From assembly GCA_947450405.1 (NCBI GenBank), contig CANFVI010000068.1, forward strand, positions 1 through 8,363: 8,363 bases of DNA, read 5' to 3'. Numbering within the stretch: the stretch's first letter is position 1; every line of letters begins with the position of its first letter. Under the pieces are notes generated by a model, which was given only the letters and a program-made list of their open reading frames with translations, had not been told where the DNA came from and did no database searches. Position numbers and translations under genes: made by a program. The DNA comes from Flavobacteriales bacterium. Its GTDB lineage: Bacteria; Bacteroidota; Bacteroidia; NS11-12g; UBA955. This document shows positions 1 through 6,194 of this stretch, one piece after another.

Positions 1-375
1 AATTTGAAAGAAATCAAGGAAGGATTAAATATCGAAAACAACCTCGATACAATTGAGGAAGTAATTGAAGCCGTTACATTGTTAGAAAGCAAATTAGGTA
101 ACACCATCTCAATGGTTACATTAAGTGAAAGAGGTGTGTTGATTAAAAAAGGTCATGACTTTAAAATCATTCCAGCCCACATTCGAAATATTGCCGATGT
201 GAGTGGTGCTGGTGATACTGTTGTGAGTGTTGCAGCACTTTGTTTGGCATTGAACACCGACATTGGTACCTTAGCGGAATTAAGTAATTTGGCAGGTGGC
301 TTGGTTTGTGAAAAAACAGGAGTTGTTCCAATTGAAAAAGCGGCGTTGTTGGCCGAAGCAAATAAGTTGAACTAA
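1..375 (+). CDS. hldA: PfkB-family kinase, C-terminal part; probable D-glycero-beta-D-manno-heptose-7-phosphate kinase (5' end outside window)
   Basis: The reading frame is open to base 1, so only the last 124 codons are present and the TTG at base 4 is not a start. The visible part is the C-terminal half of a ribokinase (PfkB) fold. It contains the family's second signature, SGAGDT, at bases 202-219, whose Asp (codon 214-216) is the catalytic base in this family. The context around it (PAHIRNIADVSGAGDT, then SNLAGGLVCEKTGVVPI) resembles the kinase domain of HldE/RfaE, which makes heptose 1,7-bisphosphate for ADP-heptose and the LPS inner core. That assignment is from memory of the family; another PfkB sugar kinase is possible. 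The protein stops right after the kinase fold, so the C-terminal nucleotidyltransferase of E. coli HldE is absent and it would be the HldA-type single-domain form. The next gene begins 19 bases downstream on the same strand. Confidence 0.8.
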   Translation, partial: NLKEIKEGLNIENNLDTIEEVIEAVTLLESKLGNTISMVTLSERGVLIKKGHDFKIIPAHIRNIADVSGAGDTVVSVAALCLALNTDIGTLAELSNLAGGLVCEKTGVVPIEKAALLAEANKLN

Positions 376-394
376 TTTAACTTCCTTTTTTATT

Positions 395-871
395 TTGGGG
401 GACAAAATACATCGTTACACAATTAAAACTGTTTGGACAGGAAAATCAGTTATTGGAAATGCCGATGTAAAATCTTATGATCGAAGTCATAGTATAATAA
501 ACGAAGGGAAACCAGCATTGGAGTTAACTACCGACAATGCATTTGTTGGTGACAAGAGTAAGTTAAATCCAGAAGACCTATTGGTTTCATCAATTTCATC
601 ATGCCATATGCTTTCTTATCTATATATCTGCTCAATGAGCAATGTAATTATTCTCGATTATATTGACAATGCCATTGGAATTATGGAAGAAAACAATGAT
701 GGTGGCGGTAAATTTAAATCCGTCGAATTACACCCTAATATTATAGTAAAAGATGAATCCATGATTCAAAAAGCTATTGAATTGCATCATGAAGCCCATA
801 AAATCTGTTACATTGCGAATTCAGTGAATTTTGAAATAACGGTTCACCCTATTGTAAACGTAAAGAGGTAA
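395..871 (+). CDS. OsmC/Ohr-family protein (thiol-dependent peroxide reductase-like)
   Basis: This is a 158-residue cytoplasmic protein of the OsmC superfamily, whose members reduce organic or inorganic hydroperoxides with a pair of cysteines. Both expected cysteines are present: Cys70 in VSSISSCHML and Cys138 in HKICYIANSV. The preceding LNPEDLL carries the conserved Glu60, and the N-terminal KTVWTG strand and C-terminal SVNFEITV strand fit the fold. Length is normal for the family. It looks closer to the general OsmC/YhfA branch than to Ohr proper, so the substrate is unknown. The start is awkward: TTG at 395 is the only NTG codon between the upstream in-frame stop (368-370) and the conserved domain, and no Shine-Dalgarno site precedes it. 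The gene lies 19 bases after the heptose kinase gene and may be cotranscribed with it. It ends at a strong hairpin terminator shared with the convergent transporter gene. Confidence 0.85.
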   Translation: MGDKIHRYTIKTVWTGKSVIGNADVKSYDRSHSIINEGKPALELTTDNAFVGDKSKLNPEDLLVSSISSCHMLSYLYICSMSNVIILDYIDNAIGIMEENNDGGGKFKSVELHPNIIVKDESMIQKAIELHHEAHKICYIANSVNFEITVHPIVNVKR

Positions 872-882
872 TTGTTTATAAC

Positions 883-914
883 AAAAAAGGCTGCGAATTT
901 TCGCAGCCTTTTTT
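883..914. terminator. Bidirectional intrinsic terminator between convergent genes
   Basis: A perfect 8-bp stem, GGCTGCGA (889-896) with TCGCAGCC (901-908), closes a 4-base loop (ATTT). It is flanked by six A (883-888) and six T (909-914), so it reads as GC hairpin plus U-tract on both strands. It lies 11 bases after the OsmC stop and 23 bases after the transporter stop on the other strand, and probably ends both transcripts. Confidence 0.92.
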
Positions 915-937
915 GTTCGTGATTGATTGGCTTATTC

Positions 938-2842
938 TTATCTTACACCATTCATCATCTTCAAAAGTTTAGAAGACAAGAAGAACAAGATAACAGCAGC
1001 TATACCTGCCATATAAACAAATAACATAAAGAAGTCGTAAAGCGTTTCAATTTTTGCTCCTGCAAATGATGGTTTTACAGGTTTCAAATTCCAGAATTGT
1101 AATTTCTCTACTTTATCAAATTTGCCAGTTTTTTCATTTTTAACTTCGGCAATTTCATGTGTCAATAAACTTGTATCACTTAACAATACCGCTCTATCAA
1201 TATTCTTGTTATTAGATTTAATAACTTTCAAGTGGAATACAGAAATTTCAGCTGTTTTAGAAGTTGAATCAATAGTTAATGAAGTTAAGCTATCATTTTT
1301 ATCAACCTTAACTGTAGCATATTTGGCAACATTTAATTTGTAAGTTGATTTAGGATCTGCTTTCCAAACATTGGTGTCTAACATGTTTCCTTCAAGTGTT
1401 TTGATTAAAGCTGGAGAAGCTTCAGGAATATATGATTTTTCAATTTTAACTTCTTCAGGATACAAAGAGCTTAATGTACCTGCAAATTTATTGGCAGCAG
1501 CGGTCGACAAGAACCACACTCCCATTAACAGCGACGCCAATTTAACTGGTGCCAATTTGTTAACCATTGACAATCCAATTGGTGACAAACAAAGTTCACC
1601 AAAAGTATGAATGGTGTATAAACCTAGTAACCAAACCATGCTTACTTTCGCTGATGGATCTAATCCTTTTACACCAAAGGCAATTACCAAATAGCCAATT
1701 GCCAATAAAAACAATCCAATTGCTTGTTTAAAAGGAGAAGCTGGTTCCATTCCTTTGTTACCCAACCATCCCCACAACCAAACAAAAAGAGGTGCGAAAA
1801 TTACAATTGCAACGGCATTAACACTTTGGAAATAAGAAGCAGGGATATTCATTCCCATTACAGTTCTGTTGGTTTGTTCTTCAGCAAAGTAAGTTAAAGA
1901 AGCACCCGCTTGTTCAAAAGCAGCCCAGAAGAATATTACGAAAAACGCTGCAATGTAAACAACCCAAATTCTTTGTTTTTCAACTTTAGATAAAGTTGGA
2001 TCTGTTATAATAAAATAAGGAGCAGAAATAGTAAGTGAGAAAATAAATGATCCTATTAAACCTAAATCAAAATAGGTAAAGAACGCGGCGAAAGTTCCCA
2101 CTAAAATCACCAACGTGCTAATCAATCTTGTTGGGCTCAATGGAATCGATTCTGTAGTTGTATCTTGACGAGAACTATTTGGTTTTTCACCAATTTGTTC
2201 ACCTGTTGGAGTAACGATATATTTATTTTTTAAAGTAATGAATAAAATCAAACTCATGATCATACCTACGCAAGCTGCCATGAAACCCCAACGGAAGTCA
2301 CCAGGATTTCCTGTATCACCTAAATATCCACACAACAAAGGAGCAATAAATGCACCTAAGTTAATACCCATATAGAAAATTGTAAATGCAGAATCTACTC
2401 TTTTATCTCCAGCAGGATATAATTGACCCACCATTGTGCTAATGTTTGGTTTAAAGAAACCATTACCAATAATTAAGAAAGTTAAACCCGCAAACATCAA
2501 AGTTGTTGCCAAAGTAACATCTTGATAATAAGTACCAGCCAAGAACATTAACAATTGACCAAAGGCCATTAAAACACCTCCAATGATGATAGATTTTCTA
2601 TTACCCCAATACCTGTCGGCCATATAACCACCTAATAGCGGAGTTAAATAAACCAAACCAGTGTAACTACCGTAAATGTCAGAAGCATGTGCTTTATCGA
2701 AAAGCAATGCTTTTGTCATGAATAAAATAAACAAGGCGCGCATGCCATAATAGCTAAATCGCTCCCACATTTCCGTCACAAACAGCACATATAATCCCTT
2801 TGGATGGCCCGTTTGTTGATTTTGAGTTTTTATTGATTCCAT
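938..2842 (-). CDS. POT/PTR2-family proton-dependent oligopeptide transporter with periplasmic insert
   Basis: This inner-membrane major facilitator protein imports di- and tripeptides with protons. POT landmarks are all visible: the ExxERFxYYG motif on TM1 (Glu24, Glu27, Arg28), GGYMADRYWG (71-80) in the TM2-3 loop, FFKPNIST with Lys131 on TM4, FYMGINLG (156-163) on TM5, Glu310 in FFWAAFEQAG on TM7, and FGELCLSPIG with Glu416 on TM10. These residues bind protons or the peptide termini in studied homologues, so the transporter looks functional. It has 634 residues, whereas bacterial POT proteins usually have about 450-520. The excess is mainly a hydrophilic stretch at roughly residues 459-597, between the last two membrane helices. 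That loop is periplasmic in the family topology. The final helix (about 602-624) follows it and the protein ends NGVR. The gene converges on the OsmC gene and diverges from lpxD. Substrate range cannot be read from the sequence. Confidence 0.95.
   Translation of the reverse strand: MESIKTQNQQTGHPKGLYVLFVTEMWERFSYYGMRALFILFMTKALLFDKAHASDIYGSYTGLVYLTPLLGGYMADRYWGNRKSIIIGGVLMAFGQLLMFLAGTYYQDVTLATTLMFAGLTFLIIGNGFFKPNISTMVGQLYPAGDKRVDSAFTIFYMGINLGAFIAPLLCGYLGDTGNPGDFRWGFMAACVGMIMSLILFITLKNKYIVTPTGEQIGEKPNSSRQDTTTESIPLSPTRLISTLVILVGTFAAFFTYFDLGLIGSFIFSLTISAPYFIITDPTLSKVEKQRIWVVYIAAFFVIFFWAAFEQAGASLTYFAEEQTNRTVMGMNIPASYFQSVNAVAIVIFAPLFVWLWGWLGNKGMEPASPFKQAIGLFLLAIGYLVIAFGVKGLDPSAKVSMVWLLGLYTIHTFGELCLSPIGLSMVNKLAPVKLASLLMGVWFLSTAAANKFAGTLSSLYPEEVKIEKSYIPEASPALIKTLEGNMLDTNVWKADPKSTYKLNVAKYATVKVDKNDSLTSLTIDSTSKTAEISVFHLKVIKSNNKNIDRAVLLSDTSLLTHEIAEVKNEKTGKFDKVEKLQFWNLKPVKPSFAGAKIETLYDFFMLFVYMAGIAAVILFFLSSKLLKMMNGVR
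1052..1468 (-). other. Hydrophilic periplasmic insert domain of the peptide transporter (residues about 459-597)
   Basis: This segment lies between the penultimate and final membrane helices. It is rich in Lys, Asp, Ser and Thr with alternating hydrophobic residues (for example KLNVAKYATVKVD and KTAEISVFHLKVIK), which suggests a beta-rich soluble domain. It has no cysteines and no motif I recognise. Its boundaries are judged from hydrophobicity by eye. Confidence 0.75.
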
Positions 2843-2862
2843 ATTTTCTAGTTAATTTGGGG

Positions 2863-2889
2863 CTAAAATAGATAGAATTTTTGATTCAA
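2863..2889 (-). promoter_or_regulatory. Candidate promoter of the peptide transporter gene
   Basis: On the minus strand, TATTTTAG (plus bases 2863-2870) matches seven of eight positions of the Bacteroidota -7 consensus TAnnTTTG. A TTG (plus 2887-2889) lies 16 bases upstream, slightly closer than the usual -33 spacing. The box is 20 bases before the ATG at 2842. In such AT-rich DNA a chance match is quite possible. Confidence 0.4.
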
Positions 2890-2899
2890 CATATGAATC
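2883..2899. repeat. Short perfect inverted repeat in the divergent intergenic region
   Basis: GATTCA (2883-2888) and TGAATC (2894-2899) are exact reverse complements separated by five bases (ACATA). The 17-bp element lies between the divergent transporter and lpxD genes and overlaps the candidate -33 TTG of the transporter promoter. It has the size of a dimeric regulator's operator, but a 6-bp arm can arise by chance. Confidence 0.35.
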
Positions 2900-2942
2900 T
2901 TGAAAATTTAGGGGGTAAAAATTATAGAAAATGGGCATTTTG

Positions 2943-2953
2943 TATTATTTTGC
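2943..2953 (+). promoter_or_regulatory. Candidate -7 promoter element of the lpx operon
   Basis: The bases TATTATTTTGC just before lpxD resemble the Bacteroidota -7 element (TAnnTTTG, often followed by C-A-C-C as here). The best alignment, TTATTTTG at 2945-2952, misses one position. No clear TTG is seen at the -33 distance. The first lpxD ATG is only 7 bases after the box, which would make the transcript leaderless or nearly so. Confidence 0.4.
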
Positions 2954-2959
2954 ACCTCA

Positions 2960-3997
2960 ATGATGGAATTAAAAGCCTCACAAATTGCTTTAGAAACCGG
3001 TGGAATATTCCAATACTCTGAAGATATTGTAATTAACTCAGTGAGTAAATTAGAAGAAGGAAGAGAAGGTTCTTTGGGATTTTTTGCCAATGCCAAATAC
3101 GAAAAAGCTTTATATAGTTCAGAATGTTCTGTGGTTTTTGTGCCGGCAGATTTTATTCCAACCCAAGATTGTAGTGCCAAATTAATCAAACATGCCAATC
3201 CATATTTTGCATTTTGTACCATTCTCGCAAAATATTTCGATCCAAACGAAAAGAAAGTTGGAATTGAACCAACTTCATTTATACACCCAACTGCCAATAT
3301 TGGGCAAGATGTTTACATAGGACATCATGTGACCATTGAAGAAAATGTATCAATTGGAAACAATTGTCAAATTGAATCTGGTACTTATGTTGGTAAAAAT
3401 TCTAACATAGGCAATAATTCAAAAATCTATGCAAATGTTTCCATTTACTCAGGAACGATTATGGGCAAGAATTGCATCATACATTCAGGAACTGTAATTG
3501 GTAGCGACGGATTTGGATTTGCCCCAATTGGAGGTAGATATGTAAAAATCCCTCAAGTTGGAATTGTTACTTTGGAAGATGATGTTGAAATTGGTGCCAA
3601 TTGCGCTATCGATAGAGCTACAATGGGTTCAACAATCATTAGAAGAGGTACTAAATTGGATAATTTGGTTCAAATTGCGCACAATGTAGAACTAGGAACA
3701 GATATTGTTATTGCATCCCAAACTGGAATTGCAGGCAGTACTAAAGTTGGAAATAACAGTGTTATGGGAGGGCAAGTTGGTGTAGTTGGTCATATTACCA
3801 TTGCAGAAAATACTTCAGTTGGCGCCCAAGGTGGAGTTACACAATCAATTAAAGAACCAGGTCAGAAATTAAGCGGTACGCCTGCAACCGATGTAAATAC
3901 TTATCTTCGCGGTGTAATTGGAAGCCGTAAAGTTTCCGACATTATTAGAGAAGTTTCAGAACTTAAAAGAGAAATAGCATTATTAAAAGGGAAATGA
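2960..3997 (+). CDS. lpxD: UDP-3-O-acylglucosamine N-acyltransferase (LpxD)
   Basis: LpxD catalyses the third step of lipid A synthesis: transfer of a 3-hydroxyacyl chain from acyl-carrier protein to the 2-amino group of UDP-3-O-acyl-glucosamine, in the cytoplasm. The 345-residue length is normal. Residues 1-100 form the N-terminal uridine-binding domain. Residues about 105-290 are left-handed beta-helix hexapeptide repeats with the usual I/V-G-x-N pattern (for example SIGNNCQI). A C-terminal helix (about 322-343) follows. The catalytic His is His241 in VQIAHNVELG. The SGTVIGSDGFGFAP block (176-189) is typical of LpxD and separates it from LpxA. Two tandem ATG codons (2960, 2963) could each be the start, and neither has a Shine-Dalgarno site. 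The 3' end overlaps lpxC-fabZ by four bases (ATGA), indicating translational coupling. It is the first gene of the lpx operon. Confidence 0.97.
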   Translation: MMELKASQIALETGGIFQYSEDIVINSVSKLEEGREGSLGFFANAKYEKALYSSECSVVFVPADFIPTQDCSAKLIKHANPYFAFCTILAKYFDPNEKKVGIEPTSFIHPTANIGQDVYIGHHVTIEENVSIGNNCQIESGTYVGKNSNIGNNSKIYANVSIYSGTIMGKNCIIHSGTVIGSDGFGFAPIGGRYVKIPQVGIVTLEDDVEIGANCAIDRATMGSTIIRRGTKLDNLVQIAHNVELGTDIVIASQTGIAGSTKVGNNSVMGGQVGVVGHITIAENTSVGAQGGVTQSIKEPGQKLSGTPATDVNTYLRGVIGSRKVSDIIREVSELKREIALLKGK

Positions 3998-5406
3998 ACA
4001 ATTTAAATCCTAAACAAACAACATTAAACAATGAAATCAGCTTTACAGGTGTAGGGCTTCATACTGGCGCAAGTGTAACAGTTACATTAAAACCTGCTCC
4101 TGATAATCACGGTTACAAATTCCAAAGAACCGATTTACCCGATGAACCTATTATTGAAGCAGATTGTGACTTAGTTACAGACACTAGTCGTGGAACTACT
4201 TTAGAGAAAAAAGGTGCGAGTGTTTCAACAGTGGAGCATGTATTGGCTGCATTGGTTGGAATGGAATGTGACAATGCGTTGATCTGCGTTGACGGTCCTG
4301 AAATGCCAATTATGGATGGTAGTTCAATTGTTTTCGTTGAAGGAATTAAGAAAACTGGCCTAAAAGAACTTGAGTCTGAAAGAGAATATTTTGAAATTCC
4401 TTACAATATTCATTTTACTGACCCAGAAAATCAAGTTGAAATTATTGCCATGCCTGTAAACGAATATCGTTTAACTGTGATGGTTGACTATAATTCACCA
4501 GTATTGGGCACACAACATGCGTCATTGACACATTTAAGTGATTTCCACAAGGAAATAGCCTCGTGTAGAACTTTTTGCTTTTTACATGAATTAGAATATT
4601 TGTTGGCAAATAACCTCATTAAAGGTGGCGATTTAAACAACGCAATTGTTGTTGTTGATCGTGCTGTAAATCAAGATGAACTTGACCGTTTGGCAGTGAT
4701 ATTTAAAAAGGATTCAGTTGAAGTGAAGAAAGAAGGGATCTTAAACAATTTAGATCTTCGATTCCAAAATGAACCAGCCCGACATAAATTGCTAGATATG
4801 GTTGGTGATTTGGCATTGGCTGGAATGCCTATTAAAGGTCAAATTATGGCTGCACGCCCTGGTCATGCAAGCAATGTTGCATTTGCAAAAAAAATCAAAC
4901 AGGCAATCAAAAAAGAACATCGCAGAAAATTAGATGGTAGACCTTATTACGATCAAAATGAAAAACCTGTGTTTGCTACAAAAGATATTATAAAAATATT
5001 ACCCCACGCCCATCCTTTCTTATTGGTTGACAAAATTATAGCAATGGATAAAACATCCATTGTTGGCGTGAAAAACATTACTTATGACCAACCATTTTTC
5101 AATGGTCATTTTCCGGGAGATCCAATTATGCCAGGAGTATTGCAATTAGAAGCAATGGCACAAGCCGGTGGTATTTTGGTTTTGGGAACCGTGGAAGATC
5201 CTGAAAACTATGGAACTTATTTCTTGAAAATTGACAACGCAAAATTCAAAGACAAAGTGGTTCCTGGTGATACGTTGGTAATGAAATTAGAATTAACAGA
5301 ACCCATTCGCAGAGGTATTTGTGTAATGAAAGGCCGCGCTTGGGTTGGCGATAAATTGGTTTGTGAGTCTGAAATGATGGCTCAAATTGTAAAAATAAAT
5401 AATTAA
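3994..5406 (+). CDS. lpxC/fabZ: Bifunctional UDP-3-O-acyl-GlcNAc deacetylase / 3-hydroxyacyl-ACP dehydratase (LpxC-FabZ fusion)
   Basis: Two enzymes are joined in one 470-residue cytoplasmic protein. Residues 1 to about 305 are LpxC, the zinc deacetylase of the committed lipid A step. Its zinc ligands are His82 in STVEHVLAAL and His264 and Asp268 in ARHKLLDMVGD; Glu81 is the catalytic base and His291 in RPGHASN the general acid. Residues about 329-468 are FabZ, a hot-dog fold dehydratase of fatty acid elongation, with His372 in FNGHFPGDP and Glu386 in LQLEAMAQ, separated by the usual 14 residues. A charged linker (about 306-328) joins them. This fusion is known and typical in Bacteroidota, so it is a lineage marker and not a novelty. 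The LpxC part is longer than in E. coli between the first two zinc ligands. The start overlaps the lpxD stop (ATGA), and one base separates its stop from lpxA. Confidence 0.97.
   Translation: MNNLNPKQTTLNNEISFTGVGLHTGASVTVTLKPAPDNHGYKFQRTDLPDEPIIEADCDLVTDTSRGTTLEKKGASVSTVEHVLAALVGMECDNALICVDGPEMPIMDGSSIVFVEGIKKTGLKELESEREYFEIPYNIHFTDPENQVEIIAMPVNEYRLTVMVDYNSPVLGTQHASLTHLSDFHKEIASCRTFCFLHELEYLLANNLIKGGDLNNAIVVVDRAVNQDELDRLAVIFKKDSVEVKKEGILNNLDLRFQNEPARHKLLDMVGDLALAGMPIKGQIMAARPGHASNVAFAKKIKQAIKKEHRRKLDGRPYYDQNEKPVFATKDIIKILPHAHPFLLVDKIIAMDKTSIVGVKNITYDQPFFNGHFPGDPIMPGVLQLEAMAQAGGILVLGTVEDPENYGTYFLKIDNAKFKDKVVPGDTLVMKLELTEPIRRGICVMKGRAWVGDKLVCESEMMAQIVKINN
4978..5397 (+). other. FabZ dehydratase domain of the LpxC-FabZ fusion
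   Basis: Residues about 329-468 hold a full-length FabZ with the catalytic His372 and Glu386. The first residues, KDIIKILPHAHPFLLVDKI, match the start of free-standing FabZ proteins, so the whole enzyme is retained. No separate fabZ is present in the window. Confidence 0.93.
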
Positions 5407-5407
5407 G

Positions 5408-6190
5408 ATGATTCAACCTTTAGCATATGTTCATCCAACGGCAAAAATTGCCGACAACGTAGTTATAGATCCATTTGTAACCATACATGCTGACGTAGTA
5501 ATTGAAGACGGAACCCATGTGATGTCTGGAGCTGTAATTTTCAAAGGAGCTAGAATTGGTAAAAATTGTAGGATTTTTCCTGGTGCTTCTATAGGAGCAA
5601 TTCCACAGGATTTAAAGTTTGATGGAGAAGAAACACTTACCATCATCGGTGACAATACAACCATTCGAGAATATGTTACCATTAATAAGGGAACCAAAGC
5701 ACTTGGATATACCAAAGTAGGCCAAAATTGCCTACTTATGGCTTATGTCCATTTGGCTCACGATTGTGTTATTGGTGATAATTGCATTTTGGCGAATAGT
5801 GTGCAAGTTGCAGGTCATGTTACTGTAGGTGATTGGACAATTCTCGGTGGGGCCGCATTGGTTCATCAATTTGTTAAAATTGGCAAACATGCTATGATTA
5901 GCGGTGGTTCACTCGTAAGAAAAGACGTCCCTCCATACACAAAAGCAGCAAGAGAACCACTTAGTTATGAAGGAGTTAATAGTATTGGATTAAGAAGAAG
6001 AGGTTTTTCAAATGAAAAAATATCTGAAATTCAAGATATTTACAGAACACTTTTTGTGAAGTATTCAAATACAGCCAAAGCTACCAAAATTATTGAAACT
6101 GAATTTGCTCCAACACCGGAAAGAGACGAAATTATGTCGTTTATCAATGAATCTGATCGTGGTGTAATGAAAGGTTACGGAACTAAATAA
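5408..6190 (+). CDS. lpxA: UDP-N-acetylglucosamine 3-O-acyltransferase (LpxA)
   Basis: LpxA performs the first lipid A step, moving a 3-hydroxyacyl chain from acyl-carrier protein to the 3-OH of UDP-GlcNAc. The 260-residue length matches E. coli (262). Hexapeptide repeats of the left-handed beta-helix begin at HPTAKIADNVVI (9-20) and run to about residue 170. A C-terminal helical region with the family's LRRRGFS (195-201) follows. The catalytic His is His118 in HLAHDC, preceded by His115, matching E. coli His125 and His122. The residue aligned with the E. coli acyl-chain ruler Gly173 is Gly166, which is compatible with a long acyl chain; the actual chain length is inference. The ATG lies one base after the lpxC-fabZ stop with no Shine-Dalgarno site, so translation is probably coupled. 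The ABC ATPase gene starts four bases after its stop. Confidence 0.97.
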   Translation: MIQPLAYVHPTAKIADNVVIDPFVTIHADVVIEDGTHVMSGAVIFKGARIGKNCRIFPGASIGAIPQDLKFDGEETLTIIGDNTTIREYVTINKGTKALGYTKVGQNCLLMAYVHLAHDCVIGDNCILANSVQVAGHVTVGDWTILGGAALVHQFVKIGKHAMISGGSLVRKDVPPYTKAAREPLSYEGVNSIGLRRRGFSNEKISEIQDIYRTLFVKYSNTAKATKIIETEFAPTPERDEIMSFINESDRGVMKGYGTK

Positions 6191-6194
6191 TAGA

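Noticed and set aside
167..361. Open frame on the minus strand within the kinase gene
   Set aside because: It is fully antisense to a conserved PfkB domain, and its translation is rich in His, Gln, Leu and Pro with no recognisable fold.
1122..1610. Two open frames on the plus strand inside the peptide transporter
   Set aside because: Both are antisense shadows of the transporter's insert and last helices. They have no separate start signals or family resemblance.
2908..3297. 129-codon minus-strand frame across the lpxD start
   Set aside because: It runs antisense through the conserved N-terminal domain of LpxD and through the lpx promoter region, and it matches no known family.
3272..3850. 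Periodic short repeats in lpxD, and similarly in lpxA (5430-5920)
   Set aside because: The periodicity comes from the protein's hexapeptide repeats and the codons for I/V-G-x-N. It is not a DNA repeat or CRISPR array.
3994..5406. LpxC-FabZ fusion as a new gene fusion
   Set aside because: The fusion is well known across Bacteroidota, so it identifies the lineage and is not a discovery.
5431..5715. 94-codon minus-strand frame inside lpxA
   Set aside because: It is the mirror of the hexapeptide repeats, whose periodic codons keep the opposite strand open.
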